DNA from: Haloarcula regularis
Lineage (GTDB): Archaea > Halobacteriota > Halobacteria > Halobacteriales > Haloarculaceae
NCBI RefSeq assembly: GCF_029338315.1
Contig: NZ_CP119794.1
Coordinates: 186,001 to 250,000 of the forward strand
Reading direction: 5' to 3'
Length of the DNA stretch: 64,000 nucleotides
The notes below the pieces were generated by a model. It saw only the letters and a program-made list of their open reading frames with translations, was not told the origin of the DNA and searched no databases. The translations under genes and the position numbers were made by a program. Of the stretch, positions 18,850 to 28,090 are shown piece by piece (positions within the stretch are counted from its first letter, which is position 1; the number at the start of each line of letters is the position of its first letter).

Positions 18850-20628
18850 TCAGCGAGTGGCAATAGCCTCGCGGACGCGGGCGGCAAGGTCGTCGCGGAC
18901 GGCGTGGCTCCGTGCGGCGTCGAACTGGACCTCGAGCACTTGCGTGCCCTCTCGCTCGACCGACTCACCGAAGGCGTCGAGGAAGTCCTCGCGACCGTCG
19001 ACCCGGCGAAACTCCAGGCCGTAGAGGTCGCCAGTCGGGTCGAAGTCCAGTCCGTGGGGCGTCTTGAACTGCTCCTCGAACGTCTCGTAGTCCTCGATGG
19101 GGAGGACGTGGAAGATACCCCCGCCGTCGTTGTTGATCAGCACGATGGTCGCGTCGACGTCGCAGCGACCGACCGCGAGCAGGCCGTTCATGTCGTGGTA
19201 GTACGCGAGGTCGCCGGTCACCAGCACGAGCGGGTCCTCGGTCGCGCTCCCCGCGCCAAGCGCCGTCGACGTGATGCCGTCGATGCCGCTGGCGCCGCGG
19301 TTCCCGAGGACCGTGAGGTCGGCGGCCCGCGGTCGTCCGAACCGGTCGGCGTCCCTGACCGGCATGCTGTTCGAGACGAACACCGTCGCCGGGTCCGGCG
19401 CGTTCCGGAGAACGTCCGCAAGGACCCCGCCCTCCCAGTACGTCTCGCCGAGTGCCGCCTCGACAGCGTCCCAGTGGGCGTGCTCGGCGGCAACGAACCG
19501 GTCGCGCCACCCGTCGGCGACCCGACCGTCGACTCGCTCGGAGAGGGCCGCGACGGTGGCGTCCGCGTCGGCCACGAGCAGGTCCGTCGCGGTGAACTCC
19601 GCTTCGGTCCACCCGCCCGTCGGGTCGACGACGAACTGCCGGCAGTCGGCGTCGCGGAGGTAGTTCCGGAGCGGTTTCGAGGTGGGCGAGGCGCCGACGC
19701 GGACCACGACGTCGGGGTCGGGCCAGTCGGCCGTCGCCTCGGAGCCGAGATACGCGTCGTACCCGCCACAGACGGGGGCCTCGAGGTGCGTGACGTGCGG
19801 GCCAAAGCGGAGGTCAGAGAGCGGGTCGGCGAGCATCGGCGCGCCCGTGGCCTCGGCGAGTCGCGCGAGCGCGTCCCGTCCGAGTCCGTCGTCGGACGGG
19901 CCCGCGACGACCAGCGCTCGTTCGGCGTCAGTGAGCGCGCCCGCGACACGGTCGAGCGTCGCGCCGTCGAGCGTCGGCCGTCCTGACGCCGTCGTCACGA
20001 ACGGACCCTCGCGTCCGTTCGCCTCGAGCGGGTTGGCCTCGGCCCAGTCCTCGGGCACGCCGTCCGGGTCGCTTCCCGGGACCGGGGTCGGTTCCAGCGG
20101 CTTGCGGAACCGGCAGTTGAGATGGACCGGGCCGGGGTCGGCGCCGGTCGACTCGGCGAGCGCCCGGGCCGCCGTCGTCCGCAGCATCCGCACCTTGCGC
20201 GGTTCGGCCTCCGGTTCGGGCATGTCGCGGTACCACCTGACGGCGCCGCCGTACAGCTGCTCCTGGTCGACGGTCTGGTTGGCCCCGCTGTCTGTGAGCT
20301 CGGGCGGCCGGTCGGCCGTCAGGACGAGCATCGGGACGTTCGACTGCGTGGCCTCGACGACCGCCGGGTGGAAGTTCGCCGCCGCGGTCCCGGAGGTACA
20401 GACCAGCGGCGTCGGTCGTCCCGTTCGCCGGGCCCGGCCGAGCGCGAAGAACGCCGACGAGCGTTCGTCGAGGTGCGAGTAGACCGTCACGTCGGGGTGC
20501 TGGGCGAACGCGACGGTCAGCGGCGTCGACCGGCTCCCCGGCGAGATACAGACGGCCTCGACGCCGCCGGCGGCGAGTTCCGCGACCAGCGTCTCGGCCC
20601 ACAGCGTGTTGACGTTCGGGTGGCTCAT
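18850..20628 (-). CDS. menD: SEPHCHC synthase (MenD)
   Basis: A 592-residue thiamine-diphosphate enzyme that joins 2-oxoglutarate to isochorismate. The N-terminal Pyr domain shows ISPGSRSTPLT (about residues 28-38) and the Glu in HLDERSSAFFALG, followed by CTSGTAAANFHPAVVEA. The C-terminal PP domain has GNRGASGIDGITSTALG and the ThDP motif GDLAYYHDMNG through INNDGGGIFHVLP. ATG 20628 overlaps the menF stop by four bases, so the pair is coupled. The larger open frame extending to 21630 is a shadow of menF. Confidence 0.93.
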   Translation of the reverse strand: MSHPNVNTLWAETLVAELAAGGVEAVCISPGSRSTPLTVAFAQHPDVTVYSHLDERSSAFFALGRARRTGRPTPLVCTSGTAAANFHPAVVEATQSNVPMLVLTADRPPELTDSGANQTVDQEQLYGGAVRWYRDMPEPEAEPRKVRMLRTTAARALAESTGADPGPVHLNCRFRKPLEPTPVPGSDPDGVPEDWAEANPLEANGREGPFVTTASGRPTLDGATLDRVAGALTDAERALVVAGPSDDGLGRDALARLAEATGAPMLADPLSDLRFGPHVTHLEAPVCGGYDAYLGSEATADWPDPDVVVRVGASPTSKPLRNYLRDADCRQFVVDPTGGWTEAEFTATDLLVADADATVAALSERVDGRVADGWRDRFVAAEHAHWDAVEAALGETYWEGGVLADVLRNAPDPATVFVSNSMPVRDADRFGRPRAADLTVLGNRGASGIDGITSTALGAGSATEDPLVLVTGDLAYYHDMNGLLAVGRCDVDATIVLINNDGGGIFHVLPIEDYETFEEQFKTPHGLDFDPTGDLYGLEFRRVDGREDFLDAFGESVEREGTQVLEVQFDAARSHAVRDDLAARVREAIATR

Positions 20629-21961
20629 TCCAGTTCGTCGAGCATCGGCCGGTACTTGAGCTGGACCTCGTCCCACTCGCGGTCGGGGTCGCTGTCGGAG
20701 ACGATGCCGGCGCCGGCAAACAGCGTCGCGGTGCGGTCGCGGGCGACCGCAGAGCGGATGCCGACCGCGAAACTGCCGTTCCCGGCAGCGTCGACCCAGC
20801 CGACGGGGGCGGCGTACCAGCCGCGGTCGAACGTCTCCGTCTCGCGGATGGTCCGCAGCGCCGCGTCCGGCGGGAGCCCGCCCACGGCCGGCGTCGGGTG
20901 GAGCGCCTCCACCAGGTCCAGTACGTGTCGGTCGCTGTCGAGTTCTGCCGTGATGGGGGTCCGGAGGTGCTGGACCGTCGCCAGGCGGCGGACGCTCACC
21001 TCGCCGGTCCGCACCGACGAGGCGAACGGCTCGAGCTGGTCGCGGATGGCGTCGGCGACTAGCTTGTGCTCGTGACGGTCCTTCTCGCTCTCGAGCAGTT
21101 CCGTCGCCAGCCACTCGTCCTCGGCCGGGGTGTCGCCCCGCCCGGTCGACCCCGCGAGCGCCTCGGTCCGGACCGTGCGCCCCCGCAGGGAGACGAGGCG
21201 CTCGGGCGTCGCGCCGAAGAAGGTCCCGCCGTCCGACAGCGAGAGCATGAACCGGTAGCAGTCCGGGTACGTCCGCGCGAGTCGCGCCAGCGCGTCGGGG
21301 ACCGAGAGTTCCTCGCGCAGGCTGGCCGCCAGCGACTGGGCCAAGACGACCTTCTGCAGGTCTCCCCGTTCGACGCTCCGGAGCGCCGCCCGGACCTGCT
21401 CGCGCCACCCGCCCCGGGTCGGCGTTCGCTCGACGTGGTCGATGCCGGGCGGCCCCCCGACCGGCCCCTCGTCGACCGCTGCCAGTCGCTGTCGCCACGT
21501 CTCGAGGGACGCTCCGGCTGTCTCTCTCGAGTCCGGGCCGGTGGCGACCGTCGTCAGCCAGGCGCCCTCGCCCGTCTCGGTCAGCTGGACCGACGGGAGG
21601 AAGAAGGCAGCCCCGGGGAAGCCGTTCCACGGCGACGCCCCGTCGGTCACGTCACCGTCGTGGAAGGCGAACCCGCCGAACAGCCTGGGGCGTGCCGCGC
21701 TCGGGAGGTCGGCCTGGACCGAACACGACTCGAAGAGCGATTCGGCGGCCGCTCGGACGTCGTCGAAGCGCGTCGGGCCGTCGGCCGTGACCGTCGCAGC
21801 CGCACCGCGAGCGGCCACCGTCTCGGCCCCGTCGCCCACGCGAACCGGGGGCGAGCGTCCGTCTCGAGAAGCCCCCTGACCGGCGCGCGGTCCACGCGAC
21901 ACCCACGTGCGACGACCGCCGTCTCGCCGACCGTCGCCTCCTCGCCACGCAGTGGTTCCAT
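20625..21961 (-). pseudogene. menF: Isochorismate synthase, one N-terminal frameshift
   Basis: A chorismate-binding enzyme that converts chorismate to isochorismate, the first step of menaquinone synthesis. The catalytic domain is complete: LQKVVLAQSLA, ALAGSTGRGDTPAEDE, SEKDRHEHKLV, HPTPAVGGLPP, FAVGIRSAV, FAGAGIVSDSDP. The likely start MEPLRGEEATVGETAVVARG lies at ATG 21961 in another frame, which joins at LLETDARP | PVRVGDGAETV if one base is added to the five-G run at plus-strand 21847-21851. The restored protein is about 445 residues. Otherwise translation might begin at an internal start near 21902. A sequencing indel is most likely, because the enzyme is needed by the rest of the pathway. 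Confidence 0.88.
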
Positions 21962-22100
21962 TGGCCCGGTGTTAGGAGTCCGTCCCTTTGAGCCTAACTA
22001 TCGTGGGAACGGCCCGGCGGCGTCCCGCGGACGAGCCGGGACTCACCGAGAGTCGACGGCCGGTCACGGTCCGGTCCGAACGTCTCAGCCCCCCGCCAGT

Positions 22101-22108
22101 TTTAAATA
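22101..22108 (+). promoter_or_regulatory. TATA-like box for the ribbon-helix-helix gene
   Basis: The run tttaaata sits 29-36 bases before ATG 22137, the spacing expected for a leaderless archaeal transcript. Confidence 0.5.
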
Positions 22109-22136
22109 CGGGTTGGTCTAAGCACCCCATGTTGCG

Positions 22137-22352
22137 ATGCCAAAGGTAGAGATAACGGTCCCGGAACACCTCGAGATGCAGATCGCCCAACTGGTCGAGC
22201 AGGGCGAGTTCCTCAACCGCGAGGAAGCCATCGAAGACCTCCTCTCGACGGGTCTCAAGGCGTACAAGACATCCGGACCACAGGATCAGGACGAGGAGCC
22301 AGGCTTCGAAGACGACGGGATGATGGGACACGACGACGAGTACGTCTTCTGA
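22137..22352 (+). CDS. Ribbon-helix-helix (CopG-like) DNA-binding protein
   Basis: A 71-residue protein. The first 45 residues fit a ribbon-helix-helix fold: beta strand PKVEITVPEHLEMQI, helix AQLVEQGEFLNREEAIEDLL, and STGLKAY. The rest is an acidic tail (EEPGFEDDGMMGHDDEYVF). Such small dimers bind operator DNA; no target is evident. The start agrees with a TATA-like box 30 bases upstream, suggesting a leaderless mRNA. Confidence 0.75.
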   Translation: MPKVEITVPEHLEMQIAQLVEQGEFLNREEAIEDLLSTGLKAYKTSGPQDQDEEPGFEDDGMMGHDDEYVF

Positions 22353-22389
22353 CCCCGAGCGTGCCGGTCTGGTATCCCTTCCCGGGTAA

Positions 22390-22397
22390 TTCTTATA
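22390..22397 (+). promoter_or_regulatory. TATA-like box for the UPF0058 gene
   Basis: The run ttcttata is centred about 32 bases upstream of ATG 22426, in the short gap after the ribbon-helix-helix gene. Confidence 0.45.
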
Positions 22398-22425
22398 CCG
22401 CTCCCATCACATAGAGTAGACAACC

Positions 22426-22707
22426 ATGCACAAAGACGAGCTGCTGGAACTCCACGAACAGATGGTGACGATAATGGAGTTCTTCCGTGACGAGATGGAC
22501 TCCGTCGACGCCGACCTGTTCGACCAGTATCAGGAACTCGACGTCCGTCCCTCGGACGTCCACAAGTCCAAAAGCGAGCACAAACACGCCGTGTTCGTCC
22601 TCGGCAACGCGCTGGCGACGGCGATGAGCGAGGACGAGTTCTCCGACGCCGGCCGCGTCGGCAAGCGGATGCAGGAACTGGCCGAGGACGCAGAGCGCAA
22701 GCTCTGA
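22426..22707 (+). CDS. UPF0058 family protein
   Basis: A 93-residue, highly charged, all-helical protein matching archaeal UPF0058. It begins MHKDELLELHEQMVTIMEFF and has the conserved PSDVHKSKSEHKHAVFVLG stretch (about residues 42-60). No function is established. The complete length and start agree with the family. Confidence 0.85.
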   Translation: MHKDELLELHEQMVTIMEFFRDEMDSVDADLFDQYQELDVRPSDVHKSKSEHKHAVFVLGNALATAMSEDEFSDAGRVGKRMQELAEDAERKL

Positions 22708-22795
22708 CCCGGCGAGCGACCGGGCGCCCCTATTCTCTCTCTCTCTATCGGCCGGTCAGCGACCGCGCCGGCTGCGTGTGTGACTGCGGTTCGTC

Positions 22796-23590
22796 TCAGT
22801 GCCCCTCGAACTCCGGCTCTCGCTGTTCCATGAACGCCCGCGCACCCTCGTCGTGGTCGTGAGTCGTGAAGGCGATGCCCTGGGCGGTGGCCTCGCGGTC
22901 CAGCGCCTGCTCGAACGACGACTCGACGCCCCGGTCGACGAGCCGCTTCGACTGGGTCAGGGCGACGGTCGGCCCCGACGCGATGGTCTCGACCAAGGCC
23001 GTGACTTCCTCGTCGTATGCGTCTTCGTCGAAGACCCGCGTGACCAGCCCCAGCTCCAGCGCCTCCTCGGCACCGACCGTCTCACCGGTGAACGCAAGCT
23101 CCTTGGCCTTGTTCGGGCCGACGAGTCGCGGCAGGAAATAGGAGATGCCCGAGTCGACGGCCAGCCCGACCCGGCGGAAGCCAAAGCCGAGCGCCGCGTC
23201 CGGGCTCGCGAGCTGGACGTCACAGGCCAGCGCCAGGCCGGCCCCCGCGCCGTATGCCGGTCCGTCCAGCTTCACGACGACCGGGAGCCGGCAGTCGTAG
23301 ACCGCCTCCACGGCGTCGTTGATGGCCGTCGCGGCGTGCTCGACCCGGTCGGCCGGCGGAACGTCGGTAGCGACACCCTCGACCATCGCGCCGATATCCC
23401 CGCCCGCACAGAACGCCTCGCCGTCGCCTTCGAGGACGACACAGCGGGCGTCGCTGTCGGCGATGGTCTCGAACCGCTCGACGAGCGTCCGCGCGGTGTC
23501 GACGTCGAGTGCGTTCCGGCGGTCCGGTCGGTTCAGCGTCACCGTCGCCACGCCGTCGGCGATACGCAACGCCACGGTGTCTGTGGACAT
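22796..23590 (-). CDS. Enoyl-CoA hydratase/isomerase family protein
   Basis: A 264-residue crotonase-fold protein. It shows LNRPDRRNALDVDTARTL (about 19-36), the first oxyanion-hole region EAFCAGGDIGAM (about 57-68) and the second LDGPAYGAGAGLALACDVQLA (about 105-125). The C terminus ends with the typical REPEFEGH. One catalytic Glu is expected near GFRRVGLAVDSG, where Val/Asp is seen, so hydratase activity is likely but not certain. It probably acts in fatty-acid or amino-acid catabolism. It is divergent from the photolyase gene, with 88 bases between them. Confidence 0.85.
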   Translation of the reverse strand: MSTDTVALRIADGVATVTLNRPDRRNALDVDTARTLVERFETIADSDARCVVLEGDGEAFCAGGDIGAMVEGVATDVPPADRVEHAATAINDAVEAVYDCRLPVVVKLDGPAYGAGAGLALACDVQLASPDAALGFGFRRVGLAVDSGISYFLPRLVGPNKAKELAFTGETVGAEEALELGLVTRVFDEDAYDEEVTALVETIASGPTVALTQSKRLVDRGVESSFEQALDREATAQGIAFTTHDHDEGARAFMEQREPEFEGH

Positions 23591-23678
23591 GGCTCACCCG
23601 ACGCCGGGGACCGGGAAAACCCTGGCGTCCAACGTGGTTGGGTACGACCTTTTGTAGCGCCCGAGACGAGAGAGGCGT

Positions 23679-25106
23679 ATGCGCATCCACTGGCACCGCC
23701 GGGACCTGCGGGCGACCGACAACGCCGGGCTCGCGCGAGCGACCGCCACCGACCCCGTCGTTCCGGTGTTCGTCTTCGACCGCGACGTCCTCGCCCACGC
23801 GGGCCCGCCCCGCGTCGCGTTCATGCTCGACGCGCTGGACCGACTCGCCGAGTGGTACCGCGACGCGGGTGGCCAGCTGCTCGTCGCCCGCGGCGACCCG
23901 CGGGAGGTCCTGCCCGAGCTCGCGAACGAACTCGACGCGGACCACGTGACCTGGGGCCGGGACTACTCGGGCCTCGCCCGTGAACGCGACGCGGCGGTGC
24001 GACGCGCGCTCGACGACGCGGACGTCACCCGCGAGGCCGTCCAGGACGCCGTCCTGCACGAACCGGGCGAGATCACGACCAACGACGGCGATCCCTACAG
24101 CGTCTTCACCTACTTCGGCCGGAAGTGGCAGGACCGCGAGAAGGCGGCGCCCTACGACCCGCCGGACGACGACGCGCTCGCCTCGGTGGACGTGGATCGC
24201 CTGGGCGCCCTTGCCGCGACAGACCTGCCGACGCGCTCGGGCCTGGGTTTCGACGACCCGGAGGCCGACGTGCCACCGGCGGGGACGGCGGTCGCCCGCG
24301 AGCTCCTGTCGGACTTTCTCGAAGCGGACGTCTACCGCTACGACGACCGGCGTGACTACCCGGCCGAGGAGTGTACGTCGCGCCTCTCGCCCCACCTCAA
24401 GTTCGGCACCGTCGGCATCCGGGAGGTCTACGAGCGGACGGTCGCTGCCAGGGACGCCGTCGAACCGGGGAGCGAGCGGGCGGAGTCGGTCGACGAGTTC
24501 CTCTCGCAACTGGCCTGGCGCGAGTTTTACACGCAGGTGCTCGCCGCGAACCCGAACGTCGTCACGGCGAACTACAAGTCCTACGAGCGCCCCATCGAGT
24601 GGAACCACGACCCCGAAGCCCTCCAGGCCTGGAAGGACGGCGAGACGGGCTATCCCATCGTCGACGCCGGGATGCGACAGCTGCGAGCGGAGGCCTACAT
24701 GCACAACCGCGTGCGGATGATCGTGGCCTCGTTCCTGACCAAGGACCTCCTGATAGACTGGCGCGAGGGGTACGACTGGTTCCGGGAGAAACTGGTCGAC
24801 CACGACACTGGCAACGACAACGGCGGGTGGCAGTGGGCCGCCTCCACCGGGACCGACGCCCAGCCCTATTTCCGCATCTTCAACCCGATGACCCAGGGCG
24901 AGCGCTACGACCCCGAGGCCGAGTACATCAGGCGATACGTCCCGGAACTGCGCGAGACCGACCCCGAGATAATCCACAGCTGGCACGAAGCGTCGCTCAC
25001 CCAGCGGCGCAACGCGGCCCCCGAGTACCCGGACCCCATCGTCGACCACAGCGAGCGACGCGAGCAGGCCATCGAGATGTTCGAGCAGGCCCGCGGCGAC
25101 GACTAG
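23679..25106 (+). CDS. phr: Deoxyribodipyrimidine photolyase (class I CPD photolyase/cryptochrome family)
   Basis: A 475-residue light-dependent DNA repair enzyme. The N-terminal antenna-binding Rossmann domain (1-130) starts MRIHWHRRDLRATDNAGL. The C-terminal FAD-binding domain contains SRLSPHLKFGTVGIREVYE (about 230-248), FLSQLAWREFYTQVL (about 273-287) and the DNA/FAD core TGYPIVDAGMRQLRAEAYMHNR (in two pieces, about 325-346). It also has DHDTGNDNGGWQWAAS (about 371-386) and FNPMTQGERYDPEAEYIRRYVP. The tryptophan electron-transfer residues in WQW are present. This fits the need of a sun-exposed halophile. It is alone on its strand. Confidence 0.92.
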   Translation: MRIHWHRRDLRATDNAGLARATATDPVVPVFVFDRDVLAHAGPPRVAFMLDALDRLAEWYRDAGGQLLVARGDPREVLPELANELDADHVTWGRDYSGLARERDAAVRRALDDADVTREAVQDAVLHEPGEITTNDGDPYSVFTYFGRKWQDREKAAPYDPPDDDALASVDVDRLGALAATDLPTRSGLGFDDPEADVPPAGTAVARELLSDFLEADVYRYDDRRDYPAEECTSRLSPHLKFGTVGIREVYERTVAARDAVEPGSERAESVDEFLSQLAWREFYTQVLAANPNVVTANYKSYERPIEWNHDPEALQAWKDGETGYPIVDAGMRQLRAEAYMHNRVRMIVASFLTKDLLIDWREGYDWFREKLVDHDTGNDNGGWQWAASTGTDAQPYFRIFNPMTQGERYDPEAEYIRRYVPELRETDPEIIHSWHEASLTQRRNAAPEYPDPIVDHSERREQAIEMFEQARGDD

Positions 25107-25173
25107 ACGCCGGCGGCCGACCCGCCAGTCAGGTCGGCTCGCACGTCGGTACGAAACCCACCGCCTCCTAAAC

Positions 25174-25209
25174 GTTTAACAGGTGTCCGGCCCTGTGAGA
25201 TACTGGAGG
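25174..25209 (+). promoter_or_regulatory. Promoter and Shine-Dalgarno of sod
   Basis: A TATA-like gtttaa at 25174-25179 is followed by GGAGG at 25205-25209, eight bases before ATG 25219. The Shine-Dalgarno decides the start and marks this as a leadered transcript, unlike many neighbours. Confidence 0.55.
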
Positions 25210-25218
25210 CGATTTGAT

Positions 25219-25830
25219 ATGTCCGAACACTCTGACCCGGAACTTCCACCACTTCCGTACGACTACGACGCACTGGAGCCCCACATCTCCGAACAGGTGC
25301 TCACCTGGCACCACGACACCCACCATCAGGGCTACGTAAACGGCCTCGACGCCGCCGAGAAGACACTCGCCGAGAACCGCGAGTCGGGGGACCACTCCTC
25401 GACCGCCGGTGCGCTCGGGAACGTCACGCACAACGGCTGTGGACACTACCTCCACACGCTGTTCTGGGAGAACATGGACCCCAACGGCGGCGGCGAACCC
25501 GAGGGCGCGCTCCGTGACCGCATCGAGGCGGACTTCGGCTCCTACGAGGGCTGGAAGGCCGAGTTCGAGGCCGCCGCGGGCGCCGCCGGTGGCTGGGCAC
25601 TCCTGGTCTACGACCCCGTCGCCAAGCAACTGCGCAACGTCAAGGTCGACAAGCACGACCAGGGCGCGCTCTGGGGCGCACATCCCGTCCTGGCCCTCGA
25701 CGTCTGGGAGCACTCCTACTACTACGACTACGGACCGGACCGCGGCAGCTTCATCGACGCCTTCTTCGAAGTCGTCGACTGGGACCACGCCGCAGAACAG
25801 TTCGAGAAGTCGGTCCAGCACTTCGAGTAG
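25219..25830 (+). CDS. sod: Superoxide dismutase (Mn/Fe type)
   Basis: A 203-residue cytoplasmic enzyme that dismutes superoxide. Metal ligands are visible: His in SEQVLTWHHDTHHQGYV (about residues 28-36), His in GNVTHNGCGHYLHTLFW (about 76-80), and Asp and His in ALDVWEHSYYYDYG (about 165-169). The start at ATG 25219 is preferred over an upstream frame extension because of the GGAGG sequence. The length is normal for archaeal SOD. Mn is the likely metal in haloarchaea. Confidence 0.93.
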   Translation: MSEHSDPELPPLPYDYDALEPHISEQVLTWHHDTHHQGYVNGLDAAEKTLAENRESGDHSSTAGALGNVTHNGCGHYLHTLFWENMDPNGGGEPEGALRDRIEADFGSYEGWKAEFEAAAGAAGGWALLVYDPVAKQLRNVKVDKHDQGALWGAHPVLALDVWEHSYYYDYGPDRGSFIDAFFEVVDWDHAAEQFEKSVQHFE

Positions 25831-25917
25831 GGCTCCAACCAGCATTTCTTTCGACGCGATCCGACCAGCGACGCGTACTCCGAGGGATTTACCCACGCCC
25901 TCGGCATACCCGCGGGT

Positions 25918-26187
25918 ATGCCTGCCAGGAAGGCCGACTACGACGAGATCCTGTCGTTCGAGTTGCACGAACCAGCGGACATCCTCGACCCGGACCTGCT
26001 CTATACGATACCGGAACTGGCCCGGCTGCTGCAGGGCCTGCCAGCCGACGCCGAACTCAGCGACTTCAACGAGTCGGTGTTCATCGACTGGGCCATCCCG
26101 TGGATGATCTACAACCAGGACGACCTGGTCTTTGCCGAACCGAGCGACGAGGACGTCGTCGGCCTCTACGGCCTCGCCGACGAATGA
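25918..26187 (+). CDS. DUF5827-like small acidic protein
   Basis: An 89-residue acidic protein with residues PADILDPDLLYTIPELARLL and SVFIDWAIPWMIYNQDDLVF, as in the haloarchaeal DUF5827 family of unknown function. It has no membrane segment. Its stop overlaps the ATG of the next gene by four bases, so they are translated together. Confidence 0.65.
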   Translation: MPARKADYDEILSFELHEPADILDPDLLYTIPELARLLQGLPADAELSDFNESVFIDWAIPWMIYNQDDLVFAEPSDEDVVGLYGLADE

Positions 26188-26987
26188 ACCTCCTGGTCGC
26201 CGGCGCCGACCGAGTCGACGCCGGCAAGACGACGTTCACGGTCGGCCTGCTCGAACGGACCGGCGCGCGCGGCTACAAGCCGAGAGCCGGGAACAACTAC
26301 TGGTTCGACCACGACGACTACGAGCGGGCGACGGCCGAGGGCCGCCTCTACGGGAAGGATGCGAAGCGACTCGCTGCGGCGACGGCCGCTGACGTCTCGC
26401 CCGAGGCGATAAATCCAGTCCACCGCCTTTGGCACCCCTCGGCCGGGGCGGGCACGGGCCTGCTGGGGCGCGAGCACGAACAGTTCGTCGTCGACCGCGT
26501 GGGCGAGGAGTTCGTGGTCAACGGCACCGTCGACCTGCCGCCCTCCGTCGAGGAACGCCTTCCGCTGGAGAACGCCCCCCGCGTGACGTCGGTCACGGAC
26601 TTCAACGACCTCATGGCCGCGATGCACGTCCCGGCTCTGGACGGTGTGGCCGAGGACATCGCCGCGGCGAAGCGTGCGGTCGTCGAGTCGTACGGCGACG
26701 TCGCCCGCCCGCTCTCTGGGTTGGAACCGGACGCAGTCGCCGTCGTCGAACCTGGACGGGCGCGGTTCTACGACGGCCGCCGCTACGCGAAGGCGTGTGA
26801 AATCGCGAGCGGCAGTCCCGAGGAAGGACAGTTAGAGGAGCGGGTCGGGAACGTCGTGGACCTCATCGAGCGCACCGGCGCCGTCCGGCTTCCGGCCCTC
26901 ACCAGCGAGGAACGGAGCGACCCGGCAGCTGTCGCGGAGGCGTACGACCACGCCTACGACGCGCTGCTGGCGACAGCGTTCGACTGA
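26184..26987 (+). CDS. P-loop ATPase/GTPase-like protein
   Basis: A 267-residue protein from ATG 26184. The N terminus MNLLVAGADRVDAGKTTFTVGLLER carries a variant Walker A (GADRVDAGKTTF, about 7-18), similar to BioD/CobQ-like P-loop proteins. GYKPRAGNNYWFD after it resembles the switch of dethiobiotin-synthetase-like proteins, and a Walker B-like VAVVEPG is near residue 190. The family is annotated in haloarchaea as a predicted P-loop ATPase/GTPase; the substrate is unknown. It is coupled to the DUF5827-like gene. Confidence 0.7.
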   Translation: MNLLVAGADRVDAGKTTFTVGLLERTGARGYKPRAGNNYWFDHDDYERATAEGRLYGKDAKRLAAATAADVSPEAINPVHRLWHPSAGAGTGLLGREHEQFVVDRVGEEFVVNGTVDLPPSVEERLPLENAPRVTSVTDFNDLMAAMHVPALDGVAEDIAAAKRAVVESYGDVARPLSGLEPDAVAVVEPGRARFYDGRRYAKACEIASGSPEEGQLEERVGNVVDLIERTGAVRLPALTSEERSDPAAVAEAYDHAYDALLATAFD

Positions 26988-27066
26988 GGGAGGCGCCGCG
27001 CTCGGCGAGGCGTCGTTCCCGAGCCGGGCGTGCGGGGCGGTAACACGGTCTTACCGGGGCGGCGCG

Positions 27067-27291
27067 TCAGTCGTCGTGGACGTCCCGGTGGAGTTCGTGC
27101 GCCTCTTCGAGGGTCACGGTCTGCCACTCGTCGTCTCCGTCCAGTCGGACCTGTACCTTCCCGTCGGGGATGTCGGCGTCGACCGTCGTGGCGTGTTCCG
27201 TGGCGACGTGGTCGGCGAGTTGCGCGCGAGCGGCGGCCTCGGAGGGCGCGATGGCCCGCCAGGCACACCCCTCGTGCGAACAGCGTAACAT
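27067..27291 (-). CDS. Small DUF1059-like zinc-binding protein
   Basis: A 74-residue protein starting MLRCSHEGCAWRAIAPS. Cys4 and Cys9 with His24-like HVATEH (about 28-33) form a C2H2-like metal site, and the C-terminal half (KVQVRLDGDDEWQTVTLEE) is beta-rich. It resembles DUF1059-type small zinc proteins. The larger frame above ATG 27291 overlaps the metallo-beta-lactamase gene and is noise. Confidence 0.6.
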   Translation of the reverse strand: MLRCSHEGCAWRAIAPSEAAARAQLADHVATEHATTVDADIPDGKVQVRLDGDDEWQTVTLEEAHELHRDVHDD

Positions 27292-27371
27292 TGGCTTACC
27301 GGGGCTTTGCGACAGGGGTACATTAGGGTTCCTCCACCTGTCAACGCCGCTGACGCTCCGTCGGCACGCGG

Positions 27372-27947
27372 TCAGAACCGGGCCGCCTGCCAGGAGCGTT
27401 CGACGTCGTGGTACGGCGCGTCGGTGACGCTCGGGCCGTGACCGGTGTGCAGCTCGCCGAAGTCCTCGTCTACGACGTCGAGCACCCTGTCGATGCTGTC
27501 CACGAGGAGGTCCCTGTCGCCCTCCTCGAGGTCGGTGCGGCCGAAACTTCCGTTGGCGAAGACCAGGTCGCCCGCGAAGAGCACGCCCGCAGTCGCCGAG
27601 TAAAAGCAGAGGTGGTCGTCCTTGTGGCCCGGCGTGTGGATGGCCAGGTACCCGTGGTCGCCCAGCTGGACCGTCTCGCCGTCGGCGATGGCGTGGTCGA
27701 CGCCCGGCTGTGTCTGGTCCTGGCCCCACACGTCGACGTCGAAGGCGTCGACGACGGCTCTTAGGTTCCCGACGTGGTCGTGGTGGGTGTGTGTCAGCAC
27801 GATGGCGTCCAGGTCGTCGGTGTGCTCGCGGACCGCACCGACGACGTCGAACTCGTTGCCCACGTCGACGAGGACGGTTCGCTCGCCGGTGACGAGGAAC
27901 GCGTTGCTGGTAAACGCCTGGACGCCGCGTGCGAGGTTCCGGATCAT
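27372..27947 (-). CDS. MBL-fold metallohydrolase
   Basis: A 191-residue beta-lactamase-fold hydrolase from ATG 27947 (MIRNLARGVQAFTSNAFLV). The zinc motif HTHHDH lies at about residues 53-58 (VLTHTHHDHVGNL), the third His in HTPGHKDDHLCF (about 107) and the Asp in LFAGDLVF (about 126), with a last His in LHTGHGPS. This is the glyoxalase II-like group of hydrolases acting on thioesters or related substrates; the specific substrate is unclear. An ATG at 28088 would add 47 residues of unlikely composition. Confidence 0.8.
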   Translation of the reverse strand: MIRNLARGVQAFTSNAFLVTGERTVLVDVGNEFDVVGAVREHTDDLDAIVLTHTHHDHVGNLRAVVDAFDVDVWGQDQTQPGVDHAIADGETVQLGDHGYLAIHTPGHKDDHLCFYSATAGVLFAGDLVFANGSFGRTDLEEGDRDLLVDSIDRVLDVVDEDFGELHTGHGPSVTDAPYHDVERSWQAARF

Positions 27948-28090
27948 GCCCGACCGTTCGGCGGGCGTGCCAATGTGGGTGTCGCTCTCTCGGTCGCTGC
28001 CACCTCCGCCCAGCGCTCGATTCACAACGCTGATAACGACACCCACAGGGCTATGTACGTGGATACGGTACCCGCCCAGTAGAATCACTG

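Noticed and set aside
18850..21630. A 926-codon open frame on the minus strand
   Set aside because: Only its lower part is menD. The upper part is an Arg/Gly/Pro-rich shadow of menF in a GC-rich genome.
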